64,000 nt of DNA from Bacteroides fragilis (GCF_002849695.1 NZ_CP018937.1:4154001-4218000), one strand, 5' to 3'. Positions 8,649 through 17,892 are shown, numbered from the stretch's first letter. The notes: a model not told the origin generated them from the sequence alone. Program-made: numbers and translations.

Positions 8649-10322
8649 TTAAATCTTTTTTAAGGATTCCAGTTTTCCCAACAAGATTCTCGATGAAATA
8701 GGCTTCGTCAGGAAATCGGTAAAGCCACTTTGCATAATCTTTTGGCGGTCTTCTTCGTAAGCAAAGGCTGTGAGAGCAATGATAGGCACAGTAGCCGACA
8801 TTTGCCGGATAGCCCCCGTAGCTTCATAACCGTTCACCTCGGGCATACGAATATCCATCAGGATGATGTCGGGCTGGTTTTTCAGGAAAAGGGAAATGGC
8901 TTCTTCACCGTTATGTGCCCAATAGAGTTCGTAACGGGAAGCAAGGATAGCTTCACAAAGGCGATAATTATCTTCCATATCTTCTGCCACCAATACTGTC
9001 AATTTCTTATCACCGTTTACCCCCGCAGCAGGAACCGACACAACAGAAGACGCCTCTTCTTGCTCTTTTTCGATAATCACTTTAGGTTTAATATCCGAAT
9101 ATTCGGGCAAGGTAAACCAGAAAGTGCTCCCCTGACCTTCCACCGATTCTACTCCGATTTCCCCACCCAGTTTATTCACAATCGTCTTACAGATGGAAAG
9201 TCCCAGCCCGGTGCCGTTTTTATCACTCTGCAGACGTACGAAACGATCGAATACACCTCCCAGCTTATCTGCCGAAATACCCGAACCTGTGTCGGTGACA
9301 TAAAACCGAAGTCCATTCTCGCAAGGCTTATATCCGATACGGATGCTGCCTTCTGTGGTAAACTTGATCGCATTAGACACAAAATTGGATACAACCTGGG
9401 CGATACGGTTCCGGTCGGAATGAACCGTGCATGAGGGTAATCCGGGCTCGGTAATTATCTGTACAGGTGAATCACAGCCGATCTTCATTTGGAACAATTG
9501 TTCCAGATCGGCCAGTAACAGATTGATATCAACATCAGAATAAACAAACTCTAATGTACCGGCTTCAATCTTCGATAAATCGAGAATGTCATTCACCAAT
9601 TGCAATAGGAGTTCACTGTTTGTATGGAGGATTTCCAGATATTTCTGCTTTTCCTTTTCCTCGGTGGCAGCAGCCAGCAGTTCGGAGAAACCGATGATGG
9701 CATTCAATGGAGTACGGATCTCATGGCTCATGTTGGCAAGGAAAGCTGACTTGGAACGATCGGCCTTTTCGGCTTTCTCCTTAGCCTCGGCCAGCGCCTC
9801 TTCCGTATGTTTGATGGAAGTGATGTCATGCACCGTCAGTACCATACGGTCTTCACCATCCAGAGTCATAAAAACTCCCGAAATCATTACGTTGCATTTT
9901 ATAAATTCATCTTCGCCTATGGCAATATTCAGTGAAGACTGCAGATCGGTAAACTCATTCTTCTGACGAAAAGCAGCCCCGATAGCCCCTCTTACAGGAC
10001 ATTCCTGACAAAAAGCATGGGTTCCGCATCCTCCCTTGGCAGACAATGCATTCTGACATTGCAATAAATCACCGACGCGCTTTTCTTTACCATCAGGATT
10101 GAGGTGAGTCAAATCATAATAATTTGTTTTCAGGACTTTAAAATCAGAATCGATAACAAGGACATAAGCATGAATATGCGTTAGGATAGCATCAAACAAG
10201 CGATTTACATTCTCCAGTTTCCGGTCTGATGCAGATTGCATAAACTTACGTTTTCTTCTTTCCCACAGAAATGCTCCCAGAAAAGAGACACATACCCCTA
10301 TTAATACAATCTGCCACATCAT
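8649..10322 (-). CDS. Hybrid sensor histidine kinase / response regulator with Cys-rich PAS
   Basis: A 557-residue protein: one N-terminal membrane helix (3-20), a PAS domain (about 45-170), a coiled linker, HisKA with phospho-acceptor His200 in SHEIRTPLN, HATPase_c (N box NAIKF near 318-322, DTGSGIS at 344-350, GTGLGLS at 370-376) and a C-terminal receiver domain with Asp490. The chain ends at the receiver, so no output domain is present and an external partner is likely. The PAS domain holds four cysteines (89, 99, 105, 108) in the pattern QCQ...GGCGTHAFCQECPV, which could bind a metal or Fe-S cluster (inference). It is divergent from the rubredoxin gene. Confidence 0.9.
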   Translation of the reverse strand: MMWQIVLIGVCVSFLGAFLWERRKRKFMQSASDRKLENVNRLFDAILTHIHAYVLVIDSDFKVLKTNYYDLTHLNPDGKEKRVGDLLQCQNALSAKGGCGTHAFCQECPVRGAIGAAFRQKNEFTDLQSSLNIAIGEDEFIKCNVMISGVFMTLDGEDRMVLTVHDITSIKHTEEALAEAKEKAEKADRSKSAFLANMSHEIRTPLNAIIGFSELLAAATEEKEKQKYLEILHTNSELLLQLVNDILDLSKIEAGTLEFVYSDVDINLLLADLEQLFQMKIGCDSPVQIITEPGLPSCTVHSDRNRIAQVVSNFVSNAIKFTTEGSIRIGYKPCENGLRFYVTDTGSGISADKLGGVFDRFVRLQSDKNGTGLGLSICKTIVNKLGGEIGVESVEGQGSTFWFTLPEYSDIKPKVIIEKEQEEASSVVSVPAAGVNGDKKLTVLVAEDMEDNYRLCEAILASRYELYWAHNGEEAISLFLKNQPDIILMDIRMPEVNGYEATGAIRQMSATVPIIALTAFAYEEDRQKIMQSGFTDFLTKPISSRILLGKLESLKKI

Positions 10323-10359
10323 AATTTATAACTGCTTGATTAATGCTTTGTTGTTATGA

Positions 10360-10367
10360 CAAAGGTA
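10360..10367 (-). promoter_or_regulatory. -7 box for the hybrid kinase gene
   Basis: TACCTTTG on the minus strand, a full match to TAnnTTTG, 37 bp before the start codon. The same 133-bp gap also carries the rubredoxin promoter on the other strand. Confidence 0.45.
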
Positions 10368-10422
10368 GTGTTTTATTAACCAAAAAGAAAAAATAAGTGA
10401 ACAATATATCCGATCCTTTTGT

Positions 10423-10430
10423 TATATTTG
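10423..10430 (+). promoter_or_regulatory. -7 box for rubredoxin (TATATTTG)
   Basis: A full match to TAnnTTTG, 25 bp before the rubredoxin ATG. This agrees with a short leader. Confidence 0.5.
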
Positions 10431-10455
10431 CATAAACTTTAAAAAAAGAGACGAC

Positions 10456-10617
10456 ATGAAGTACATTTGCACCGTTTGTGATTATATTTACGATCCGGAG
10501 ACAGGTGATCCGGAAAGCGGAATCGAACCAGGAACACAGTTTGAAGATATCCCTGATGATTGGGTATGCCCCCTTTGTGGAGTTGGGAAAGAAGATTTCG
10601 AACCGTATAATGGATAA
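10456..10617 (+). CDS. Rubredoxin
   Basis: A 53-residue protein that starts MKYICTVCDYIYDPETGDP and ends at a TAA at 10615-10617. The two CxxC pairs that bind one iron are present: C5-TV-C8 and C38-PL-C41 with the following Gly (CPLCGVGK). Length and the spaced aromatic residues (Y11, W37) are standard for the family. Rubredoxins carry single electrons in the cytoplasm, and in anaerobes often feed peroxide and superoxide reductases. It is monocistronic, with its own -7 box. The divergent Cys-rich kinase next door may hint at a redox theme, but that is speculative. Confidence 0.95.
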   Translation: MKYICTVCDYIYDPETGDPESGIEPGTQFEDIPDDWVCPLCGVGKEDFEPYNG

Positions 10618-10642
10618 CTTATAAACAACGGGCGTTTTTGAA

Positions 10643-10709
10643 CGATGAACAATAAACGATGAACCGTAAGTGTACCAATCACACTTTATTCATCATTTAT
10701 CGTTCATCG
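10643..10709. repeat. REP-like palindromic hairpin between convergent genes
   Basis: Arm 10643-10673 (CGATGAACAATAAACGATGA and on to AGTGT) pairs with arm 10681-10709 (ACACTTTATTCATC to GTTCATCG), with a few mismatches and a 7-nt loop. Short GATGAAC and GTTCATC units recur inside and just beyond it; for example CGATGAACCGT (10657-10667) is inverted at 10713-10723. It may serve as a bidirectional terminator for rubredoxin and the Na/Pi cotransporter. Confidence 0.55.
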
Positions 10710-10728
10710 TTCACGGTTCATCGGCCAG

Positions 10729-12426
10729 TTAAGATGCTTTCTTTTCCTTTACGTCACTGCTTGCTTCCACTACATTTACCACATAGTCACCAAGCTTCTC
10801 GCATTCGGCAATAATATCCATATAATAAACACCCATCTGATAATCATATTCTTTATTGTTCACATCCAGAATGTTCTGATTCTTCAGTTGATTACGATAG
10901 TTATTTATTTCATTTTCAATATTGAACGACTTATTGACATCGATACTCTGATGCTCGGGTTTCTCAACTACGACAATCATTTGTGACAGGGCATCGTTCG
11001 TCAGCTTCATCATGAAGTGAATGTGTTCATACTGCTTCTCTGTAAAATCCTGATTTGTCTGTCGCTTCCGGGTGATGGTACGTGCCAGGTTATAACAACT
11101 GTCGCCGATGCTTTCAATCTCGGTTACCTCACGGAGCATGGCACGTATCTGGAGCTTACTTTCCGAACTTAATCGTCCCTCGGACACTTGATTCAGGTAA
11201 TTGGCTATTTCCAGCTCCATGTTATCGCTGATATTCTCATACTTTTCAATCCGGCTGAATAATTTATTGAAGTCGTCATCTTTCTCCGTATGCAGCAGAT
11301 CCTGCACCATGCCGAACATACGGTGAATACGTTCGGAGAACAAATGGATTTCCTTGCGGGCCTGAAGTATCGAAAGTTCGGCCGTGGAAAGCATGCCACC
11401 GGTAATGAAACGCAAACGCGGCTCTTCATCTTCTTCTTTCGGACGAATAATGGCACACACGGTACGTTCAATCAGTTTCACTCCCCAAATCAGCAGGCAG
11501 ACGTTACATATATTAAAGATAGAGTGGAAAGCAGACAACTTATAAGAGATGGCTACCTCGGCACTTCCCGGATGGAAGAAACTATCCACCACCCAATTGA
11601 CAAATACCATAAAGGGATGAAAAATAATCAATACCCAGATCACACCGAAAACGTTGAAAACGAAATGGGCCAAAGCAGCTCGTTTCGCTTGCGAATTGGC
11701 TGTCAGGGCAGCCAGGTTTGCTGTAATCGTGGTTCCGATATTCTCGCCCAGCACCAATGCAGCACCAAGCTCCAGGCTAATCCATCCGTTGGCGCACATA
11801 ATTAAAGTAATAGCCATCGTTGCGGCAGACGCCTGAACGATCATTGTGAGAATAGTACCGATAAATAGAAAGAGCAGAACGGAGAAGAATCCCATATCGG
11901 TATAGTTCTGCACGAAAGCAAGCATTTCCGGATTGGCATTCAGGTCGGGCGCGTTTGCTTTAAGATACGAAAGCCCCATAAAGAGGAAAGAAAAACCAAA
12001 AATGAATTCACCGACAGACTTACGGTTACTTTTACCGGAAAAGATAAGAGGAAGAGCAATGGCTAAAAGAGGGAGGGCAAAAGCAGCCATATCAACTTTA
12101 AACCCAAAAATGGAAATGATCCAGGCCGTAACTGTCGTACCGATATTGGCACCCATTATCACACTAATGGACTCGGCCAAAGTCAGCAAACCGGCATTTA
12201 CAAAACTGACCACCATCACCGTCGTTGCCGAAGAAGACTGGATAAGGGCGGTGATCAACACTCCTGTTAAAACTCCCGTTACCCGGTTCGTGGTCATTGC
12301 TGTCAGGATTCCTCGCAATCTGTCACCTGCGACTTTCTGTAAGCCCTCGCTCATGATTTTCATTCCATAAAGAAAAAGTCCTAATGAGCCAATGAGCTTT
12401 AAAAAATCATAAAAAGAATATTCCAT
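10729..12426 (-). CDS. Na/Pi cotransporter family protein with PhoU-like tail
   Basis: A 565-residue protein. The first part (about 1-330) is membrane-embedded and has the two inverted repeats of the family, each with a QSSS-type motif: IQSSSATT near residue 63 and VQASAATM near residue 200. The soluble C-terminal part (about 350-560) resembles PhoU helical bundles. Such NptA-like proteins couple Na+ to phosphate uptake, or efflux, across the inner membrane; the PhoU part may gate it. It is divergent from the nucleoside kinase gene with a very short gap, so the two promoters overlap. Confidence 0.88.
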   Translation of the reverse strand: MEYSFYDFLKLIGSLGLFLYGMKIMSEGLQKVAGDRLRGILTAMTTNRVTGVLTGVLITALIQSSSATTVMVVSFVNAGLLTLAESISVIMGANIGTTVTAWIISIFGFKVDMAAFALPLLAIALPLIFSGKSNRKSVGEFIFGFSFLFMGLSYLKANAPDLNANPEMLAFVQNYTDMGFFSVLLFLFIGTILTMIVQASAATMAITLIMCANGWISLELGAALVLGENIGTTITANLAALTANSQAKRAALAHFVFNVFGVIWVLIIFHPFMVFVNWVVDSFFHPGSAEVAISYKLSAFHSIFNICNVCLLIWGVKLIERTVCAIIRPKEEDEEPRLRFITGGMLSTAELSILQARKEIHLFSERIHRMFGMVQDLLHTEKDDDFNKLFSRIEKYENISDNMELEIANYLNQVSEGRLSSESKLQIRAMLREVTEIESIGDSCYNLARTITRKRQTNQDFTEKQYEHIHFMMKLTNDALSQMIVVVEKPEHQSIDVNKSFNIENEINNYRNQLKNQNILDVNNKEYDYQMGVYYMDIIAECEKLGDYVVNVVEASSDVKEKKAS

Positions 12427-12447
12427 CTATAATTATTTTAGTGGTTG

Positions 12448-12479
12448 TTTGTCTTCTTAGCAATTATGTGATATATTTA
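12448..12479 (+). promoter_or_regulatory. Promoter of the nucleoside kinase gene
   Basis: TTTG at 12448-12451 and TATATTTA at 12472-12479 (one mismatch to TAnnTTTG) are separated by 20 bp, the usual Bacteroides spacing. Because transcription would begin after about 12484, the upstream GTG at 12441 cannot be the start codon. Confidence 0.5.
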
Positions 12480-12509
12480 TCCGTACTATTCACCCCTAAA
12501 CGACGTGAA

Positions 12510-14183
12510 ATGAAACAGATGTTACAAATATATTGCAAAAATAATAATATTTCTAAAGAATTCCCTATTGGAAGCTCACTTTTGGATATTTATTACGGTT
12601 TCAATCTTAATTTTCCTTATCAGGTAGTCAGTGCCAAAGTAAATAATCGTTCTGAAGGACTCAACTTCCGTGTATATAACAATAAGGATGTAGAGTTTCT
12701 GGATGTAAGAGATTCTTCGGGGATGCGTACATATGTACGTTCTCTTTGTTTTGTACTCTACAAGGCAGTCAGCGAACTCTTTCCGAATGGCAAACTTTTT
12801 GTAGAGCACCCCGTATCCAAGGGATACTTCTGCAATTTGCGCATCGGCCGGGCCATCACTCTGGAGGATGTGTCGCAAATAAAGAAACGCATGCAGGAAA
12901 TCATTACGGAGAATATCACTTACCACCGTATCGAATGCCACACCACTGAAGCCGTACGCGTGTTCAGCGAGCGGGGCATGAATGATAAAGTGAAACTGCT
13001 TGAGTCTTCCGGTTCCATCTATACCTATTATTATACTTTGGGTGGCACTGCGGACTATTATTATGGTAATTTGCTCCCAAGTACGGGATTTATTCATCTG
13101 TTCGACCTCGTTAAGTATTATGACGGACTGTTGCTGCGTATTCCCAACAAAGAAAACCCGACTGTACTGGAAGAGGTAGTGAAACAAGAGAAGATGCTTG
13201 ATGTCTTCAAAGAGCATTTGCGCTGGAACTACATTATGGGGCTGAACAATGTGGGAGATTTCAACATAGCCTGCGAAGAAGGACATGCCACCGACCTGAT
13301 AAATGTGGCAGAAGCACTGCAGGAAAAGAAAATAGCACAAATAGCCGACAGCATCTTCCACCGGGGAGAAAACGGGAACCGTGTAAAACTGGTATTGATC
13401 TCCGGACCGTCATCATCCGGCAAAACCACCTTCAGCAAGCGGCTCTCCATCCAGCTGATGACAAACGGGCTAAAGCCCTATCCCATCTCACTGGACAACT
13501 ACTTTGTAGACCGGGAAGAAACCCCATTGGATGAAAACGGCAATTATGATTATGAATCGCTCTATGCCCTCGACCTGGAATTATTCAACGCGCAACTGCA
13601 AGCTCTGCTGCGTGGTGAGGAAGTAGAACTGCCCCGCTACAACTTCATGCTGGGAAAGAAAGAATATAAAGGTGACAAACTGCGGATTGACGAACATACG
13701 GTATTGATTCTTGAAGGGATTCATGCCCTGAACCCGGAACTCACCCCGCAAATCCCGGCAGAGAGTAAATATAAAATCTATGTATCTGCTCTGACAACCA
13801 TCTCCCTGGACGACCATAACTGGATTCCGACCACGGACAACCGGCTTTTACGCCGCATTATCCGTGACTTCAACTATCGTGGCTATTCTGCGCAGGAAAC
13901 CATTTCGCGCTGGCCCAGCGTGCGTGCCGGAGAAGACAAGTGGATTTTCCCCTACCAGGAGAATGCCGACGTGATGTTCAACTCTGCCCTGTTATTTGAA
14001 TTTGCCGTGCTCCGCTGCCATGCCGAACCCATCTTGACCAGCGTGCCACGTAACTGCCCGGAATATGCCGAAGCATACCGGTTGCTGAAGTTTATCAAAT
14101 ATTTCACTCCGATACAGGATAAGGAGATTCCTCCGACCTCACTTCTTAGAGAGTTCCTGGGAGGAAGCAGCTTCAAATATTAA
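12510..14183 (+). CDS. Nucleoside kinase (uridine kinase-like, with ThrRS-like N-terminus)
   Basis: About 557 residues from the ATG at 12510; a second ATG at 12519 is equally possible. The first 60 residues look like a TGS-type domain, followed by a segment resembling the editing-associated second domain of threonyl-tRNA synthetase. The C-terminal half is a P-loop kinase with GPSSSGKTTFSKR as Walker A and LILEGIHALNPEL, related to uridine kinase and phosphoribulokinase. This fused form is common in Bacteroidetes. It probably phosphorylates a nucleoside; a role for the N-terminal half is not known. The start was chosen because the promoter lies at 12448-12479. Confidence 0.8.
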   Translation: MKQMLQIYCKNNNISKEFPIGSSLLDIYYGFNLNFPYQVVSAKVNNRSEGLNFRVYNNKDVEFLDVRDSSGMRTYVRSLCFVLYKAVSELFPNGKLFVEHPVSKGYFCNLRIGRAITLEDVSQIKKRMQEIITENITYHRIECHTTEAVRVFSERGMNDKVKLLESSGSIYTYYYTLGGTADYYYGNLLPSTGFIHLFDLVKYYDGLLLRIPNKENPTVLEEVVKQEKMLDVFKEHLRWNYIMGLNNVGDFNIACEEGHATDLINVAEALQEKKIAQIADSIFHRGENGNRVKLVLISGPSSSGKTTFSKRLSIQLMTNGLKPYPISLDNYFVDREETPLDENGNYDYESLYALDLELFNAQLQALLRGEEVELPRYNFMLGKKEYKGDKLRIDEHTVLILEGIHALNPELTPQIPAESKYKIYVSALTTISLDDHNWIPTTDNRLLRRIIRDFNYRGYSAQETISRWPSVRAGEDKWIFPYQENADVMFNSALLFEFAVLRCHAEPILTSVPRNCPEYAEAYRLLKFIKYFTPIQDKEIPPTSLLREFLGGSSFKY

Positions 14184-14208
14184 AAAGACACATCCCAATC
14201 TTTTCAGA

Positions 14209-14261
14209 CATAGACTTTACAAATAAAACTCCGGAAGAGAGCAATATTTGTAAAATCTATG
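14209..14261. repeat. AT-rich inverted repeat after the nucleoside kinase gene
   Basis: CATAGACTTTACAAATA (14209-14225) is inverted at 14245-14261 with one mismatch and a 19-nt loop. It has no T tract. It may be a weak terminator or a binding site. The rest of the 14184-14416 gap shows only a promoter box. Confidence 0.4.
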
Positions 14262-14386
14262 CTTGAATTATCAAATACTATCCACTACCCCATCAGCCGA
14301 CAATGCCTGTCATAACTCTCAAAGGAAGAATTGAGGAAGAAATGAAAAATAAAAGGGGTAAATGAGAGGTTCTTACAAAGATTTTT

Positions 14387-14394
14387 TAACTTTG
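14387..14394 (+). promoter_or_regulatory. -7 box (TAACTTTG)
   Basis: A full match to TAnnTTTG, 22 bp before the ATG of the TPR/kinase-like gene. No convincing -33 element is seen. Confidence 0.45.
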
Positions 14395-14416
14395 TCACTG
14401 TTTAAAACCATATCGT

Positions 14417-15970
14417 ATGAAAATATCGACTTTAATCCTGACCATCCTCGTTTGTTTTAGCACAATCGTCGATGCACAAGGCACACAAAACAGAGCAAAT
14501 GAACTGATGAAACAAGCGCAAAGCAGTCTGGAACAAAAAGAATATACCAAAGCGCGTTATCTTTTCATCCAAGCCTATGGCGCCTTCGCGGCACAAGAAA
14601 ACTATCCGAAAGCCGTGGAATGTGGAATTCAGGGAGCTGCTCTTTACCATCGTGAGAATTATTATAAAGAAGCATTCGACCTCTGCAGGGGAATGGAACA
14701 GTTAGTCTGGGCGGGCGAACAAAAGGAACAGAAGCAATTCTATCCGTTGCGCTTTCAAATCACTAAAGAGAGATTACAAATGTATATCGGGCTGAAGAAT
14801 GCCGCACAAGCCAAAGCACAGTTGGACAAACTGGCGGAAACCGCCGGCCAGGCAAAGAACGATTCGCTAAGTGAGAACCTCTTGTACACGCAGGCAAACT
14901 ATTACTACACTTTCGGCCAAAACGCACAAGGGGATGCCTGCTTCCGGAAATTGATCAATCAATACAAAGCCCAGAAGAACTACGAAAAGGTAAACGAATG
15001 CTATAAGAACCTGATTGCCATCGGCCGTAAGTCAAACAATGCCTCCTTGGTGGCTCGCACGTATGAGAACTTCATTGTCTGGACCGACTCGGTGAAAGCG
15101 CTGACAGCACAAGATGAACTGAACGTGTTGAAACGCAAATATGACGAAAGCCAGCAGATCATTCAGGAAAAAGACGATACGCTGTCCGGAAAACAGTATA
15201 TGATTGTCGGGCTATGTACGCTTGTCGTCATTCTGATAGCCGGACTGATCTTCGTTGCCATCGTGCTGCTCCGCTTCATTGCCGGAAACCGCAAACTGAA
15301 GAAGAGCGTACAGATAGCCAATGAACACAACGAACTGAAAACAAAGTTCATCCAGAACATCTCCGCACAAATGGAACCAACGCTGGATACACTGGCCGCT
15401 TCTGCTGCCGAACTATCGGGCAAGGCGCCCCAACAGGCACAACAGATGCAGGGACAGGTAGCCGCCCTGAAGAAGTTCAGTAACGACATACAGGAGCTTT
15501 CTACACTGGAGAACTCCCTGACCGAGCCTTACGAGATGAAGGAGATCAACGTAAATACTTTCTGCGAAGCTACCATGGATAAGGTGAAAGAGCTGGTGCA
15601 ACCTGAAGTGTCGACCGTAGTGAATGCCGCCAAACTACAGATCAAGACCAACCCGGAACAATTGGAACGGATACTGATTCACCTACTGAAGAACGCAGCG
15701 GAATATACCGAAAGCGGAAAGATCTTCCTCGACTTCAAGAAGAGAGGCGCGCATACACATCAGTTCATCATCTCGGATACCGGCACGGGCATTCCTGCCG
15801 AAAAACAAGAGAACCTGTTCAAACCTTTCACGGAGATTAAAGACCTGACGGAAGGAGACGGACTGGGACTGCCTATCTGTGCCCTGATAGCTACCAAGAT
15901 GAACGGAAGCCTGACATTGGACACAAGCTACACCAAAGGAAGCCGGTTCGTACTCGAGCTGCACACATAA
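14417..15970 (+). CDS. TPR-containing histidine kinase-like protein lacking the phospho-acceptor His
   Basis: A 517-residue protein: signal peptide (1-20), a periplasmic helical TPR-like region (about 22-225), a coiled segment, one membrane helix (262-287) and a cytoplasmic kinase-like part. The HATPase domain looks intact: N box HLLKNAAEY (422-430), G1 SDTGTGIP (453-460), G2 GDGLGLP (480-486). At the dimerization helix the sequence is NISAQMEPTL, where NxSHExRTPL is expected, so Ala317 stands at the phospho-acceptor His position. It may bind ATP but should not autophosphorylate in the usual way. No response regulator is adjacent. It ends at a bidirectional terminator. Confidence 0.82.
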   Translation: MKISTLILTILVCFSTIVDAQGTQNRANELMKQAQSSLEQKEYTKARYLFIQAYGAFAAQENYPKAVECGIQGAALYHRENYYKEAFDLCRGMEQLVWAGEQKEQKQFYPLRFQITKERLQMYIGLKNAAQAKAQLDKLAETAGQAKNDSLSENLLYTQANYYYTFGQNAQGDACFRKLINQYKAQKNYEKVNECYKNLIAIGRKSNNASLVARTYENFIVWTDSVKALTAQDELNVLKRKYDESQQIIQEKDDTLSGKQYMIVGLCTLVVILIAGLIFVAIVLLRFIAGNRKLKKSVQIANEHNELKTKFIQNISAQMEPTLDTLAASAAELSGKAPQQAQQMQGQVAALKKFSNDIQELSTLENSLTEPYEMKEINVNTFCEATMDKVKELVQPEVSTVVNAAKLQIKTNPEQLERILIHLLKNAAEYTESGKIFLDFKKRGAHTHQFIISDTGTGIPAEKQENLFKPFTEIKDLTEGDGLGLPICALIATKMNGSLTLDTSYTKGSRFVLELHT

Positions 15971-15972
15971 TA

Positions 15973-16014
15973 AAAAACAACAGAGGGCTTTTGATGCAGC
16001 CCTCTGTTGTTTTT
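15973..16014. terminator. Bidirectional terminator, 17-bp perfect stem
   Basis: AAAAACAACAGAGGGCT (15973-15989) and its exact inverse (15998-16014) enclose an 8-nt loop. The A-rich and T-rich ends give a U tract on both strands. It sits between two convergent genes. Confidence 0.9.
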
Positions 16015-16039
16015 ACGCCTATCGAATCGGAGCCTGTCA

Positions 16040-17866
16040 TTAAACTGTAAGTTCCAACAACACTTCTCCTTGGGTGTTGAGTACCTTCACTTTAAGCACA
16101 TCTTTCTTTTTCTCGATCACCATCACCGTTGCGCTTTTCATGCTATAACCACCGCCGATAATGACCGGGAAGTTATTGCCAAGACTGCCTTTGGGGTGAT
16201 AAGCGTATTCATGTGTATGCGCATTCAGACAGACATTGAAGGGAGCTTTCTCCAGGAGTTTCCCCCAAAGTCCCGAACACAGGTTCTCGTAATCATTACC
16301 ATAAAGCGGGATGTGATGAATCAGAATCCGCTTGCCGGCCTTCCTGAACTCTTTGGAAGCGAGTTCTTTCTTGAGGAATCCCACCTGGTCATTACGCAAC
16401 TTCGTAAAGTCGTTCAATCCGTAATAGACCCAATGGTCATCGGGTTTATCTTCACCGCAGTCGAGCATTACGATGCGCGTGTCTCCCCAGTTGAAGGCTC
16501 CGTAAGTCTTATCGCCCACATAGTCGAACAGGCTGTGCAGCCCGACCGAATACGCATTCCGGATTTCATGGTTGCCCCGCATGAAGAAAACAGGAACGCG
16601 GTCGCCCTCCACTCCTTCGGTCAGTTCGCTGATGAAGGCCGTTGCCTGATCGTGGTTGGCGGGATCGTCCACGCAATCGCCGTTGAAGATTACGAAATCA
16701 TAGTCCACCCCCTTGATCTGGCTGCACAACGCCTGAAAGGTTTTTGACTGCTTGTGCAGGTCATTGAAGACGACGGCCGTGAAGCTGTCTCCACCATCGG
16801 CCGGCAAGGTAAATTCTTTAAGCTCTGTACGGGCAGTATTACCAAATACTTTTTTGTAAGCCTGGTAAAGCAGAATCTCCTGCGAACAAGCCCGATAGTA
16901 ATACTTCTGTCCGGGTTGCAAACTGTCGAGGCGAATCTTATGGAGAGTATTGCCGCAAACGACTTGCCCGTCGAGAAGAGTACGTGCCCGCTTCAGGTTT
17001 GAGGGGTCTGTGCCATATTCCACCCAGCAATAAGCCGGCACGTTGGTTTGCCACATTACGGTGATTCCGCCTCCGACCGGGTTTTGCAGATAGGGTTTGG
17101 TGCGGCAGATGCGGTCTTCGGGCACTGCCATCCGCACTTCCACTAACAACGGGCGGTGATCGGACGCCAACGGTTCGTCGATAACCCGGGCGGAATTAAC
17201 AACGAAAGTAGGTTTTTCCTGTTTAAGCGCAATCAGGTAATCCAACGTCTCCTTCGGTTCGGAAGCGGGATAAGTAGGTTGCTTGGGGTTGGAAAGTACC
17301 TGGAAGGTATTCTTCAGTTCTTTGATGAAACCGGAACCGGCATCGGAATTGAAGTCGCCGGCAAGGAAGAAGGGCTTTTCGGCAGAAGCAGCAACCGATT
17401 TCAGGATCTCGAGTGACTTCATCCGGTCTTCTTCCGTCAGAGAGAGATGCGTGCAGCCAAAGATGTATTCGGGAAACTCGGCAACAATCAGCGTCCGCGC
17501 CTCTTCACGTCCCGGCAAAGCAAAGGTTTGCAGGCGCAACGGGGCTTCTTTCGCGAGCAGGCCGATTCCGTATTTTCCCCCGTCATAATCGATGGCAGGA
17601 GCGAAGTAGGGATGCAGCTGAGTGCGTTCCGCCAGTTCCCGGAGGACATCCGTCCCATTGCTCCGGGCGGTCATGCTGTCCAGTTCCTGAACAGCAACGA
17701 CATCCGGACGGGCATTGTTGATCACATTGGCCACGCGCTGGTAGTTGCAGCTATTGTCCATGCCTCTGGCATTGCGGACGTTGTAGGTCATCAGCCGCAG
17801 GACATCCCCGGCCTGGGCCGACAGCACAAAGAGTGCAGAGAATAAGAGTAATACAAGTTTTTTCAT
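16040..17866 (-). CDS. Exported EEP nuclease/phosphatase fused to a metallophosphatase
   Basis: A 608-residue protein with a signal peptide (1-20) and two hydrolase domains. Domain 1 (about 22-248) is an endonuclease/exonuclease/phosphatase fold: N29 in YNVRN, E61 in QEL, H140, D171 and N173 in GDFNSD, and D236-H237 in SDHRPL. Residues about 255-355 form an FN3-like segment of the purple acid phosphatase type. Domain 2 (about 360-600) is a calcineurin-like metallophosphatase: D369/H371, D397 in NGDCVD, N432-H433 in GNHE, H517, H550 and H552. Both sites look complete. It is the third gene of an operon with two DUF3857 proteins. Substrates are unknown; phosphodiesters or nucleotides in the periplasm are likely. 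Confidence 0.85.
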   Translation of the reverse strand: MKKLVLLLFSALFVLSAQAGDVLRLMTYNVRNARGMDNSCNYQRVANVINNARPDVVAVQELDSMTARSNGTDVLRELAERTQLHPYFAPAIDYDGGKYGIGLLAKEAPLRLQTFALPGREEARTLIVAEFPEYIFGCTHLSLTEEDRMKSLEILKSVAASAEKPFFLAGDFNSDAGSGFIKELKNTFQVLSNPKQPTYPASEPKETLDYLIALKQEKPTFVVNSARVIDEPLASDHRPLLVEVRMAVPEDRICRTKPYLQNPVGGGITVMWQTNVPAYCWVEYGTDPSNLKRARTLLDGQVVCGNTLHKIRLDSLQPGQKYYYRACSQEILLYQAYKKVFGNTARTELKEFTLPADGGDSFTAVVFNDLHKQSKTFQALCSQIKGVDYDFVIFNGDCVDDPANHDQATAFISELTEGVEGDRVPVFFMRGNHEIRNAYSVGLHSLFDYVGDKTYGAFNWGDTRIVMLDCGEDKPDDHWVYYGLNDFTKLRNDQVGFLKKELASKEFRKAGKRILIHHIPLYGNDYENLCSGLWGKLLEKAPFNVCLNAHTHEYAYHPKGSLGNNFPVIIGGGYSMKSATVMVIEKKKDVLKVKVLNTQGEVLLELTV

Positions 17867-17892
17867 GGGTCTGTTTGTTTATCGGGTTTTAT

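Noticed and set aside
10488..10682. 64-codon minus-strand ORF
   Set aside because: Opposite rubredoxin, whose two CxxC motifs make it the real gene.
12441..12509. N-terminal extension of the nucleoside kinase from a GTG
   Set aside because: The extension overlaps the promoter (-33 and -7 boxes at 12448-12479), so it would not be in the mRNA.
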